DNA from: Pseudalkalibacillus hwajinpoensis
GTDB lineage: Bacteria > Bacillota > Bacilli > Bacillales > Guptibacillaceae
NCBI RefSeq assembly: GCF_015234585.1
Contig: NZ_JADFCM010000008.1
Coordinates: 1,798,001-1,862,000, forward strand
Length of the DNA: 64,000 nt
Reading direction: 5' to 3'
Under the pieces are notes generated by a model, which ran no database searches, was not told the origin of the DNA, and worked only from the letters and a program-made list of their open reading frames with translations. Shown here piece by piece: positions 1 through 8,292 of the stretch. Position 1 is the stretch's first letter, and each line of letters starts with the position of its first letter. The position numbers were made by a program, and so were the translations under genes.

Positions 1-226
1 AAAAGTCTGTGATTTCCCAGGCTGTGTCAAGCGCCTGCTCTCGATCATCATATCGTTCAATAACAGAAGCCACTTTATTAGCGAGTCGCTCCATTTGCTC
101 TGCTTCTTTTTCAACATGAAAGTCTTCAAAAAATTGAAGTAAAAGAATTGTTAAGATGGATAGCACAAATGCTACAAGTAAGATGATTGTAAGCCATAGC
201 TTACCAACAACGCTTCTCCAAATCAT
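1..226 (-). CDS. resE: Sensor histidine kinase ResE, N-terminal fragment
   Basis: Only the first 75 codons are inside the window; the gene runs off the left edge. The ATG at 224-226 overlaps the resD stop as TAATG, so the two are translationally coupled. The fragment starts with a basic residue and one strongly hydrophobic segment (about residues 8-30), followed by a charged helix-rich stretch, as expected for the first membrane anchor and the start of the extracytoplasmic sensor domain of ResE. Identification rests on its place directly after resD and on this topology; kinase domains are outside the window. ResE is known to phosphorylate ResD during oxygen limitation or nitric oxide exposure. 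Confidence 0.85.
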   Translation of the reverse strand, partial: MIWRSVVGKLWLTIILLVAFVLSILTILLLQFFEDFHVEKEAEQMERLANKVASVIERYDDREQALDTAWEITDF

Positions 227-942
227 TATTCTTTAACTGCCTCGAATTTATATCCCACTCCCCATACTGTTGAAATCATTGCAGCAGCATTTGGTGATAC
301 TTTATTTAGCTTCTCTCTTAGTCTCTTCACGTGCGTATCAACTGTTCGGAGATCTCCAAAGAATTCATAATTCCAGACATCTTTTAACAGCTCTTCTCTC
401 GAAAATACTTTATCAGGAGCTTTTGCAAGATAATACAATAGCTCATATTCTTTCGGTGTTAAATTAATAATTTGTTCCTCCGCTAACACCCTATGAGCGT
501 CATGATCGATTGTTAAATACGGAAATACAATTACGTTTTTAGTTGTGGTTTCGGTTTGTAAAAATTTCGTCGTCGATGATCTTCTTAACAGTGCTTTAAC
601 GCGAAGAACGACTTCTCTTGGACTAAATGGTTTTGTAATATAGTCATCAGCCCCTACTTCAAACCCCTGTACGCGATTAGCCTCTTCCCCTTTTGCTGTA
701 AGCATGATCACAGGAGTGGCTTTTTGTTCACGCATTTGCTGACAAACTTCTGTACCATCCATTCCCGGAAGCATTAAATCAAGTAAAATAAGATCGAAAT
801 CATCCTCAATTGCCATTTCCAGGGCTTGTTCTCCATTTTCAGCTTCTTCTATTTCATAATTCTCTCTCTCAAGATACATGCGCAATAGCTTTCTAATACG
901 CTCTTCATCATCTACTACTAATATTCGTGCATCTTTTTCCAA
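226..942 (-). CDS. resD: Response regulator ResD (OmpR/PhoB family)
   Basis: 238 residues. The receiver domain (about 5-120) has the acidic pair Asp11/Asp12, phosphoacceptor Asp55 in LLDLMLPG, and the conserved Lys in ITKPF; the C-terminal half is an OmpR-type winged helix ending VWGVGYKF. ResD activates genes for anaerobic and aerobic respiration, including resABC in B. subtilis. The start is a TTG at 940-942 with GGAGGG seven bases upstream; the nearest ATG (958-960) is followed directly by a TAG, so it cannot serve. The gene is separated from resC by a hairpin terminator, suggesting its own promoter in addition to read-through, as in B. subtilis. Confidence 0.95.
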   Translation of the reverse strand: MEKDARILVVDDEERIRKLLRMYLERENYEIEEAENGEQALEMAIEDDFDLILLDLMLPGMDGTEVCQQMREQKATPVIMLTAKGEEANRVQGFEVGADDYITKPFSPREVVLRVKALLRRSSTTKFLQTETTTKNVIVFPYLTIDHDAHRVLAEEQIINLTPKEYELLYYLAKAPDKVFSREELLKDVWNYEFFGDLRTVDTHVKRLREKLNKVSPNAAAMISTVWGVGYKFEAVKE

Positions 943-1040
943 GAAGATTCCCTCCTACATGAGCTCATGTGTTCTATTCTACCATGCCTATAGCAATCCA
1001 GACCAGTGATGAGAAACCGCATTCACCTCTCACCTTATAA

Positions 1041-1069
1041 GAAAACCTTCACAAATCGTGAAGGTTTTC
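1041..1069 (-). terminator. Intrinsic terminator after resC
   Basis: A perfect 12-bp inverted repeat (1041-1052 with 1058-1069) with a 5-base loop lies directly after the resC stop. On the minus strand the stem ends in TTTTC followed by TTAT. It probably splits resABC from resDE transcripts partly, since resD follows in the same direction. Confidence 0.75.
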
Positions 1070-1073
1070 GAAG

Positions 1074-2273
1074 TTATGCATAAGAATGAAGTCCAGAAAT
1101 AACAAGGTTGACGACAACAAGGTTGAGCATAATGATGACAAAACCTACTACAGCAAGCCAGGCTGATTTCTCACCTTGCCATCCTCTTGAAAGACGAAGG
1201 TGAAGATATGCAGCATAAAAAAGGAATGTAACAAGAGCCCATACCTCTTTTGGATCCCAACCCCAGAAGCGTGTCCAAGCAGCCTGCGCCCAGATCATGG
1301 CGAAAATAAGTGCTCCTAATGTAAACACTGGGAAACCAATCGCTACTGCACGGTACTGTATTTCATCTACCAATTCTTCATTCACATTTTTAAGTGCTGG
1401 TTGAATGGCAGCTCCAATTCGTTTCCTTAAAATTAATCGGACCAGACCATACAAGATCAGACCACCAAATATCGACCAGATTAACGTATTTAACTTATGT
1501 GCAGCTTTTTCCCCTTTCATCCATCCGGGTGCTTCAAAAAGAGGTCCAAATTCGTTTCCACTAACATATTGGCCGTCTGTCGGCCCTGCTATGGCTGGCA
1601 ATGTATAATCCACTGTTATCTGCTGCTCATTTTGATCAACAAATTGATAAGTGGAAGAATACCCAGCAGCTTCAAATCCAAGTGATAGGACAACAAATGC
1701 AATCGTGCTAATGAGAGAGTACATGACAAACTCAAGCCAGAAAGTTGATTTGCTCGCTTTAGATTGATTGACTGTTTTAACTAGATAAACAAGTCCTGCT
1801 GCAAAGCTAATGGATAGAATCCCCTCACCAAGAGCAGCTGTTGTAACATGAATTTTGAGCCAGTTACTTTGTAAAGCTGGAATAAGTGGCTGAATATCTG
1901 ATGGGAATACACTTGCATAAGCAATCACAATAATTGCAACAGGCATTGCAAATACTCCGATAACATTGCTCTTATATATCAGATAAATGATTAAGAAAGC
2001 GAATACCATCGCCATTCCAAAGAATGTTGTAAATTCAAACAAGTTACTAACTGGTGCATGCCCTGCAGCAATCCACCTTGTAATAAAATAGCTCAGCTGA
2101 AAAAGAAAACCCACTGTGGAAAGAGCAAATCCCCACATTCCCCATTTTTTTGAATGGGTCACTTCATCCGACTTTCTCCACTTCTTACCAAACAAAGAAA
2201 TAGCGAATACAATACTTGCTGCAAAGTAGATAAAGAAAGCAACATAAAGCAAGTTACTGCTTAATTGAGCCAT
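1074..2273 (-). CDS. resC: Cytochrome c biogenesis protein ResC (CcsA family)
   Basis: 399 residues, polytopic membrane protein with about eight hydrophobic segments. The C-terminal half holds the tryptophan-rich haem-handling motif WGWDPKEVWAL (about residue 340), diagnostic of CcsA/CcmC proteins. With ResB it forms the System II complex that exports haem and attaches it to apocytochrome c outside the membrane. The start ATG has GGAGG eight to nine bases upstream. It follows resB by 29 bases and precedes a terminator, so it is the last gene of the resABC unit. Confidence 0.95.
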   Translation of the reverse strand: MAQLSSNLLYVAFFIYFAASIVFAISLFGKKWRKSDEVTHSKKWGMWGFALSTVGFLFQLSYFITRWIAAGHAPVSNLFEFTTFFGMAMVFAFLIIYLIYKSNVIGVFAMPVAIIVIAYASVFPSDIQPLIPALQSNWLKIHVTTAALGEGILSISFAAGLVYLVKTVNQSKASKSTFWLEFVMYSLISTIAFVVLSLGFEAAGYSSTYQFVDQNEQQITVDYTLPAIAGPTDGQYVSGNEFGPLFEAPGWMKGEKAAHKLNTLIWSIFGGLILYGLVRLILRKRIGAAIQPALKNVNEELVDEIQYRAVAIGFPVFTLGALIFAMIWAQAAWTRFWGWDPKEVWALVTFLFYAAYLHLRLSRGWQGEKSAWLAVVGFVIIMLNLVVVNLVISGLHSYA

Positions 2274-2302
2274 CTTATCTTGCCTCCTTTCGTGCTAAAC
2301 AT

Positions 2303-3928
2303 CTATTTCTTTTCTTCCGACTGATCAAGTGGCATATTCAGACCAGTCTCTTTTGTAATGCTTTCTAGCTCTCGTTTCAAACCATACCAGTTTTTATTCG
2401 TGTGACAGGATAACCACATTTCGTCATTCCCTTTTCGAATCCAAATTCTTCGATGGTTCCAATACATCCCTTGAATAACACCAATCATGAAGATTGCGCC
2501 GCCGATCGCTAAAATCCATAATGTATTGTCTTTCCTTACGACTAAACCGGAAACATTTTTTGTATCTACATTTTGAAACGACATTTTGTAATCATTTTCT
2601 CCAAGAGGCTCTAAGTTCTGCTTAATCGCAACAAAAGCTACTTCTCCGTCAGGATGTTCTGGAGAAATCATATTAAGTATAAATGCAGGATTATTCGGAA
2701 CTTTAGATTTAGTTGTTGGCTCACCCTTGTCATTAAATTCAAAATCCGGGAAGTAGTCCATTACTTCAACGCTGTAGCCGTTTTCAAGGTTGTATTCTTT
2801 CTCAGGATTATAAAGATCAATAGTAAGGTCACCTATAGACTCTCCGGACTCTTTATTGTCCATAGTAAATGACATCTTCTGAAGTTCATTCAATTTATAA
2901 TCTACCTGGTAAATGGCATACCCTTCAAACTTAAGCGGTTTATTAACTTGAATCGGATGTTCTTTCACTTTCTCAAGTTCTGGATCCGTCCCAGCTACTC
3001 TTTCACCAACCTGCTTGTATAAAACAGCATCCGTTTGATAGTTCTTTGCCACGACTGCTTGTCCAGACTCTTCAATCGCATCTTTAAATTTCTCATCTTC
3101 ATTATCATAAGTTTCTAGAATAAAACCATCACTTTTTAAATAATAGGCTTCTTCCGTCCCTTTGATCTTCTCTGTTTCACCTTCTCTTAACCAGAGCACC
3201 TCATCGACATACATTCCAGGGAAAAAGCGGAGCATTCCGCCGATGAGGAATAGAATGAGTCCGATATGATTTACGTAAGGTCCCCATCTGGAGAAGCGAT
3301 TTTTCTCAGCAAATAAATGACCATTTTCTTCTTTAACATTGTACCTTTTATTTTCTAATGCTTGTTTAATGCCGCTTAAGTCAGGCGAATCATGGCTGAT
3401 TTCCGTCTTACCAAAATACTTCTGACGCTTCATGAAACTTTCATGGCGAATGACTCGCTGCTTCTTTAATGAGCGATACAGCGGGACAAACCGATCGAGA
3501 CTGGCTACAATGAGCGAAAGTCCCAATGCGGCGATTAATAACATATACCACCATGAGCCGTATAAGTTATGAAAACCCAGGTCATAATACAATTGACCAA
3601 GTACGCCGTATTGTTCCTTGTAATAAACTGTCGGGTCTGACAGCGGTGGTATGTACATTTCTTGAGGGAAAATAGTGCCTATCGCTGAAGCTACTAGCAA
3701 CAAGACGATGATCCAGATTCCGACCTTTACAGATGAGAAGAAATTCCAGATCTTATCGATGATCGTCGTTTTGTACGTTTGAGACCTCCGTGCACTTCCC
3801 TCGTATCTCATATTAAGCAGTTTCTTAGATTCTAAATCTCCTTGAAGCGGTTTACCACATACTTCGCATATCTCAGTTCCATAAGGGTTCACATGTCCGC
3901 ATTCACAGGTGATGTTATTGTTGCTCAT
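2303..3928 (-). CDS. resB: Cytochrome c biogenesis protein ResB
   Basis: 541 residues, matching the usual length of Bacillus ResB. It begins with a small zinc-ribbon-like element (Cys8, Cys10, Cys21, Cys24), then membrane segments near residues 70-90, 125-145 and 215-235, a long extracytoplasmic region, and a final membrane segment near 475. ResB and ResC together form the cytochrome c synthase of System II. The gene lies 12 bases after resA and uses an ATG preceded by GGGGTG. Family assignment is firm from order and topology; the role of the N-terminal Cys cluster is not known to me. Confidence 0.93.
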   Translation of the reverse strand: MSNNNITCECGHVNPYGTEICEVCGKPLQGDLESKKLLNMRYEGSARRSQTYKTTIIDKIWNFFSSVKVGIWIIVLLLVASAIGTIFPQEMYIPPLSDPTVYYKEQYGVLGQLYYDLGFHNLYGSWWYMLLIAALGLSLIVASLDRFVPLYRSLKKQRVIRHESFMKRQKYFGKTEISHDSPDLSGIKQALENKRYNVKEENGHLFAEKNRFSRWGPYVNHIGLILFLIGGMLRFFPGMYVDEVLWLREGETEKIKGTEEAYYLKSDGFILETYDNEDEKFKDAIEESGQAVVAKNYQTDAVLYKQVGERVAGTDPELEKVKEHPIQVNKPLKFEGYAIYQVDYKLNELQKMSFTMDNKESGESIGDLTIDLYNPEKEYNLENGYSVEVMDYFPDFEFNDKGEPTTKSKVPNNPAFILNMISPEHPDGEVAFVAIKQNLEPLGENDYKMSFQNVDTKNVSGLVVRKDNTLWILAIGGAIFMIGVIQGMYWNHRRIWIRKGNDEMWLSCHTNKNWYGLKRELESITKETGLNMPLDQSEEKK

Positions 3929-3940
3929 TGGAACACCCCA

Positions 3941-4468
3941 TTACGGTTGGATTTGCTTCATATAGCTATCAATTACTTCCTCTGAAAGGCTGGCTTCCGT
4001 TTTTTGAACGACCTTGCCATTCTTGTCAATTAAAAAGGTTACTGGAATTGGTCCAACTCCATAGTGATTAGTTACATCATTGCTCTTATCAAGCAACACT
4101 GGAAAACTAAGGTTATACCGATCAGCAAAGCTTTCGGCAGTCAATTTAGGTTCCGAAACATTTACTGCAAGTATTTCGACGCCTTTTTCTTTGTATTCTT
4201 TATACTTCTTGTCCATCGCTGGCATCTCATCTTTACAAGGCTCGCAATAGGTTGCCCAAAAATTCAGAAAGACGCCTTTCCCTCTGTAGTCCTCAAGCTC
4301 TACTTCATTTCCGTCTAAATCCGTTAAAATAAAGTTTGGCGCTTGATCTCCGGCCTGTACGATTCCGCTTTCATTTGCAAAAAAGTTTGTATAGAACGTA
4401 TAGCCGACTGCTATAAAGACGATAGTCAATATAACAGTCCGCACGATCAGCCGGTTTTTCTTTTTCAT
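3941..4468 (-). CDS. resA: Thiol-disulfide oxidoreductase ResA
   Basis: 175 residues: an N-terminal membrane anchor (about 9-30) and a thioredoxin fold whose active site is Cys75-Glu-Pro-Cys78, the CEPC motif characteristic of ResA (not the CGPC of general thioredoxins). ResA reduces the haem-binding cysteines of apocytochrome c on the outer side of the membrane before ResBC attaches haem. The ATG is preceded by TTGGAG eight bases away. First gene of resABC; about 60 bases separate it from rluB. Confidence 0.95.
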   Translation of the reverse strand: MKKKNRLIVRTVILTIVFIAVGYTFYTNFFANESGIVQAGDQAPNFILTDLDGNEVELEDYRGKGVFLNFWATYCEPCKDEMPAMDKKYKEYKEKGVEILAVNVSEPKLTAESFADRYNLSFPVLLDKSNDVTNHYGVGPIPVTFLIDKNGKVVQKTEASLSEEVIDSYMKQIQP

Positions 4469-4517
4469 TCAACCAACTCCAATCAAACAAAGCAATACTA
4501 CTCTCACTATAACGTGT

Positions 4518-4545
4518 CGATAAGGGGTCACCTTATCGTTTTTTT
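4518..4545 (+). terminator. Hairpin with U-tract facing the plus strand, inside rluB 3' end
   Basis: An 8-bp perfect stem (4518-4525 with 4531-4538), 5-base loop, is followed on the PLUS strand by seven T residues (4539-4545). On the minus strand, the coding strand here, there is no U-tract after it. The rluB stop codon (4533-4535) lies within the right arm. It would terminate plus-strand (antisense) transcription; no gene on that strand precedes it. Confidence 0.5.
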
Positions 4546-5270
4546 GAATTTTGTGTGACAGCTTGGTTACGAAGCTGCTTCACTTCGTAAGGTTTTAGCT
4601 CACGATAATCTCCAGGATTCATTCCAGTCAGCTCAAGAAAACCATATCGTTCTCTCTTTAACTTTTGCACAGGGTACCCTAATGTTTCGAACATACGGCG
4701 TACCTGGCGATTCTTACCTTCATGAATGGTCAATTCTACAATTGATTTTCCTTTTTGTTTATCAACGGATAGAATTCTAGCTCGTGCTTTCGAAGTCTTT
4801 CCGTCTTCTAGCTGCACACCTCGCTCAAGCTTTTGAATGGTCTCTTTATTCATTAAGCCTTTCACTTTAGCGACGTACACTTTGTCTACATGATAACTTG
4901 GGTGCATCAGCTTATTCGCAAAATCACCATCATTCGTTAAGAGCAAAACACCTGACGTATCGTAATCAAGTCGTCCAACAGGAAAAACCCGCTCTTCGAT
5001 TTCATGGAAATAATCGGTGACGGCCTTTCTTCCTTTATCATCTTCTACTGTTGAAATAACGCCTGTTGGTTTATAAAACAAAAAATAAACCGGCTCTTCA
5101 CGTTCTACCGGAATCCCGTTTACTTCAATTTTACAGCGCTCAGACACCTTTGTACCGAGTTCAGTTACGACTTTGCCGTTAACTTTCACTCTACCTTCTT
5201 CAATCAATGTTTCTGCTTTTCGTCTGGACGTTACTCCAGCTTGAGCAATTACTTTTTGCAAACGTTCCAT
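4533..5270 (-). CDS. rluB: 23S rRNA pseudouridine synthase RluB
   Basis: 245 residues. An S4 RNA-binding domain (first about 60 residues) precedes a RsuA/RluB-type catalytic domain with GRLDYDTSGVLLL, which carries the catalytic Asp. It converts uridine to pseudouridine in 23S rRNA, close to position 2605 in E. coli numbering. The start chosen is the ATG at 5268-5270 with GAGGTG six bases upstream; an in-frame GTG nine bases further out is part of that ribosome binding site. Neighbours spmB and resA match B. subtilis (ypuL). Confidence 0.93.
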   Translation of the reverse strand: MERLQKVIAQAGVTSRRKAETLIEEGRVKVNGKVVTELGTKVSERCKIEVNGIPVEREEPVYFLFYKPTGVISTVEDDKGRKAVTDYFHEIEERVFPVGRLDYDTSGVLLLTNDGDFANKLMHPSYHVDKVYVAKVKGLMNKETIQKLERGVQLEDGKTSKARARILSVDKQKGKSIVELTIHEGKNRQVRRMFETLGYPVQKLKRERYGFLELTGMNPGDYRELKPYEVKQLRNQAVTQNSKKR

Positions 5271-5381
5271 CAAATTCACCTCACTAAAACATCATACTCT
5301 TGTCACAGTCAAACCTCAAGCACAGATTCATTCTATCATTTATTATGCTCAAACAGGAATGTTCCAAACATTCCGTTACAA

Positions 5382-5409
5382 TAAAAAAAGCCATCGAATA
5401 AGATGGCTT
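5382..5409 (-). terminator. Terminator of the dacB-spmAB operon
   Basis: An 8-bp stem (5388-5395 with 5402-5409) with a 6-base loop, followed on the minus strand by a run of T (5382-5388). It starts directly at the spmB stop codon (5410-5412). Confidence 0.85.
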
Positions 5410-5928
5410 CTATCCAAATACGAGAGTAACAAATATAATCGCTGCTGCCATCCCGACTAAATCTGCTAACAATCCAACTTTAAGAGCATTTCCCATTCGT
5501 TTGATGCCAATCGCCCCAAAGTAAACCGTAATGACATAAAGCGTCGTATCTGTACTTCCTTGCATGGTAGAGGCTAACCTCCCAATAAAGGAATCAGGCC
5601 CATATGTGCTAATAATATCCGTTGTCATTGCAAGCGCACCGGTACCAGAAATCGGGCGAATGAGAGCCAAAGGAACGATTTCTGTAGGTACCCCAATCGC
5701 TTCTAGTGGTACTCTTAATAATCCACTAAGAAAGGCCATTGCACCAGATGCTCGAAAAACAGAAATCGCTACCATCATGCCTACCAAATAAGGAACGATC
5801 GAAACTGCAATAGAAAGTCCTTCTTTACCTCCTTCTACAAAGGTTTCATAAGTTGGTACTCTTTTCCACGTTCCGTACGCAAGAATAAACCCGATCAATA
5901 AAGGGATAATCCAGATCGATGCATTCAC
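5410..5928 (-). CDS. spmB: Spore maturation protein SpmB
   Basis: 172 residues with four to five hydrophobic segments and the nucleoside-recognition (Gate) type fold shared with SpmA. SpmA and SpmB are needed for full dehydration of the spore core and heat resistance in B. subtilis. The start is GTG (5926-5928) with GGGAGG upstream; it overlaps the spmA stop by four bases (GTGA). The gene closes the dacB-spmA-spmB operon before a strong terminator. Confidence 0.93.
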   Translation of the reverse strand: MNASIWIIPLLIGFILAYGTWKRVPTYETFVEGGKEGLSIAVSIVPYLVGMMVAISVFRASGAMAFLSGLLRVPLEAIGVPTEIVPLALIRPISGTGALAMTTDIISTYGPDSFIGRLASTMQGSTDTTLYVITVYFGAIGIKRMGNALKVGLLADLVGMAAAIIFVTLVFG

Positions 5929-6518
5929 AGAGATCCTCCCCTTTTGCTTCTTCGATATAAAAAGCGATCAATGAGGATCGCTCCAATTGTAGAACATGCT
6001 GTAGCAGCAATTGTTGTACCAACGATTTCCGTTGGTGAAACTGATCCATATTTCATCCGAATAGCTATAACACTAGTTGGGATAAGAGTTAAACTTGATG
6101 TATTGAGCGCTAGGAGGGTAATCATTGACCTTGTTGCATTATCTTTCATATCATTGAGCTTTTTTAACTCTTCCATTGCCTTTATCCCCATTGGCGTAGC
6201 TGCATTTCCAAGGCCGAACATATTCGCCATCATGTTCGAGAGAATATATCCCATTGCAGGATGATCAGGGGGAACTTCCGGAAACAGCTTCCGAGCTATC
6301 GGTTTAAATCCTCTTCCCAAAAGGTCTAACAGTCCTGCTTTCTGAGCAATCTTCATCAATCCAAGCCAGAAAATAAGAACACTTAACAACCCTATACAAA
6401 CAGCTATCGCTTCTTCAGCCCCTGTAAATATTGCTTTATTGACCTCTTCCATCGTTCCATTAATTAGAGCAAATAGAATACCAATGAGAAATAAGCCAGC
6501 CCAGATGAGATTAACCAT
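5925..6518 (-). CDS. spmA: Spore maturation protein SpmA
   Basis: About 197 residues, several membrane segments, Gate-domain protein. I place the start at the ATG of MVNLIWAG (6516-6518), which overlaps the end of dacB and matches the usual N-terminus of SpmA; an in-frame GTG at 6525-6527 is possible but has no clear ribosome binding site. Both starts lie inside dacB, so translation is coupled. Acts with SpmB in spore core dehydration in the mother cell. Confidence 0.92.
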   Translation of the reverse strand: MVNLIWAGLFLIGILFALINGTMEEVNKAIFTGAEEAIAVCIGLLSVLIFWLGLMKIAQKAGLLDLLGRGFKPIARKLFPEVPPDHPAMGYILSNMMANMFGLGNAATPMGIKAMEELKKLNDMKDNATRSMITLLALNTSSLTLIPTSVIAIRMKYGSVSPTEIVGTTIAATACSTIGAILIDRFLYRRSKRGGSL

Positions 6519-7674
6519 TCGGCTCACGTCCGATATCTAATGAAAATAACCCTTTAAAAAATCCCCATAATCCTCTTTCTTTTTTTTCAACGGAGTCAAA
6601 AGTAATGGGTGCTTTCACAATTGTCTTGTTATTTAGTTTTACAACATACATTCCAACAGGATCATCTGTTGACCCCATTTCATCCCACTTACTTTCATCT
6701 GGAGGTTCTACAAGTTGGATGGTGGAATGAATTTGACCTCTTTCTTCTGAGGTTAAAGGATAGGAAAGATCTCGATTCAACCTCACATTGCCTTTGTAAG
6801 GTGCATCCTTCACATCTTTTATAATCCCTTTAGGCTCTAGTAGAGTCAGCTCATAGTTACTATAACCCCAATTAAACATCGAAATATGATCATTCCAATC
6901 ATCAGGCGCATCTAAGGTAACAGCAATAAGAGTCATACCATCACGTTCAGCAGTAGAAACGAGTGTACGCTTAGCTCGCTTTGTGTATCCCGTTTTCCCA
7001 CCAGTGGAATCAGAGTATAAACTAGTTAACAGCTTATTTTTATTACGCCATACATAATCCCAATCCTCTGTCGCATTGGGTGCCTTATGTACTTTAGTAC
7101 TTGAAATAATACGGTAAGTGTCATTATCCATGGCGTACTGTGTTAGGATAGCCATGTCATAAGCTGTCGATAGATGATTCTCATGATCATCAAGTCCATG
7201 AGGATTCATAAATACTGTGTGAGACATCCCAATTTCTTCTGCTTTCTGATTCATCAATGTAACAAAGCCTTCTAAACTGCCTCCAACTTCTTCAGCAATT
7301 GCCACAGCAGCATCATTACCAGAACGAAGCATTAATCCGTATACCAAATTTTCAAGTGTTATTTTCTCTCCTTCTTTTAAATAGAGAGAGGAACCTTCTG
7401 TCCCAGCAGCGTTTCCACTAATTTTTACTGTTTCATTCATTTTACCTGACTCAATCGCAATGATCGCAGTCATAATTTTTGTGATACTCGCTATTCGTCT
7501 TTGTGTATAGGCATCTTTTTCGTAAAGGACTCTTCCTGTTTCTTGTTCAAGTAGTATGGCACTTCTCGCTGAGACGCCTACTCCCTCTGCTACTACACCT
7601 CTTGGAATCATGAGAAACAGCAAAGCAGCAATTAAAATAAAGACGCCAATTTTTGTCTTAAGCGATTTCATCAT
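6511..7674 (-). CDS. dacB: D-alanyl-D-alanine carboxypeptidase DacB (PBP5*)
   Basis: About 387 residues. A signal peptide ends near residue 30; the penicillin-binding catalytic set is present: SITK (SxxK, about residue 63), SGN in the middle, and KTG in GGKTGYTKRAK. Followed by a C-terminal all-beta domain. DacB trims peptide side chains of spore cortex peptidoglycan from the mother cell. The start could be the GTG at 7681-7683, or one of two consecutive ATGs (7669-7674); AAGGGA is better spaced for the ATG at 7672-7674. A sigma-E-type promoter lies just upstream. Confidence 0.93.
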   Translation of the reverse strand: MMKSLKTKIGVFILIAALLFLMIPRGVVAEGVGVSARSAILLEQETGRVLYEKDAYTQRRIASITKIMTAIIAIESGKMNETVKISGNAAGTEGSSLYLKEGEKITLENLVYGLMLRSGNDAAVAIAEEVGGSLEGFVTLMNQKAEEIGMSHTVFMNPHGLDDHENHLSTAYDMAILTQYAMDNDTYRIISSTKVHKAPNATEDWDYVWRNKNKLLTSLYSDSTGGKTGYTKRAKRTLVSTAERDGMTLIAVTLDAPDDWNDHISMFNWGYSNYELTLLEPKGIIKDVKDAPYKGNVRLNRDLSYPLTSEERGQIHSTIQLVEPPDESKWDEMGSTDDPVGMYVVKLNNKTIVKAPITFDSVEKKERGLWGFFKGLFSLDIGREPNG

Positions 7675-7708
7675 GACATCCACGTCCCTTAAGCTCTATA
7701 TTTGTACA

Positions 7709-7737
7709 AGTTTATGAGCAAGAGACGCAGTATATGT
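7709..7737 (-). promoter_or_regulatory. Candidate sigma-E promoter of dacB-spmAB
   Basis: On the minus strand ACATATA (7731-7737) is followed after exactly 14 bases by CATAAACT (7709-7716). This is close to the sigma-E pattern kmATATT-N14-CATACAmT (one mismatch in the -10). It agrees with the known sigma-E control of the dacB operon in B. subtilis. Inference from pattern only. Confidence 0.6.
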
Positions 7738-7740
7738 CTT

Positions 7741-8289
7741 TCATTCCTTTTCGGCATTCGGAAACATCACGGGATAATTGGTCGACTCTTTTAAAGCTTT
7801 CTCTTCAGCGGGAATACGAACTCTCAGAAGTAATACTGCATTTAGCACGGTAAAAACAATCGCAGTGAAGTAAGAGGAGAAAATAAGTGGCAAAGAGAGA
7901 ATTTCTAGTGCCACAATTAAGTAGTTAGGGTGTTTCAAAAATCGGTAAGGACCCTTTTTTACAACATCTGCATCTTGTAGGACGATTATTTTTGTATTCC
8001 AAAAGCGGCCCAGACTTCTAATTGTCCAGACTCGAAGGCATTGAGCCAAAAGAAACACAAACAGCATAACAGACCAGACGAAGGAGAGAGTGAAATCTCG
8101 TAAAATCGCTTCAATCGCTACTGCGAAAAGAAAGAAAATGTGTAGCAGCACAATGTATTTATAATGATTTTTTCCAACTTCTCTTGCTCCCTGCTCTTTC
8201 ATCCACTTTTCATTTTTTTTAGCTATATATAGTTCAATTAATCTTTGAAACACAAGAAGGATAAAAACCCCAGTAAATATTAGCCCCAT
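7741..8289 (-). CDS. ypbQ: Alkylpyrone/isoprenylcysteine-type methyltransferase BpsB (YpbQ)
   Basis: 182 residues, membrane protein of the isoprenylcysteine carboxyl methyltransferase (ICMT) family, with about four hydrophobic segments and the family motif RFLKHPNYL near residue 120. It follows the type III polyketide synthase gene by three bases, as in the B. subtilis bpsA-bpsB pair, where BpsB O-methylates the alkylpyrones made by BpsA. The ATG has GGAG about eight bases upstream. Function is transferred from B. subtilis; the substrate here is inferred. Confidence 0.88.
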   Translation of the reverse strand: MGLIFTGVFILLVFQRLIELYIAKKNEKWMKEQGAREVGKNHYKYIVLLHIFFLFAVAIEAILRDFTLSFVWSVMLFVFLLAQCLRVWTIRSLGRFWNTKIIVLQDADVVKKGPYRFLKHPNYLIVALEILSLPLIFSSYFTAIVFTVLNAVLLLRVRIPAEEKALKESTNYPVMFPNAEKE

Positions 8290-8292
8290 TTT

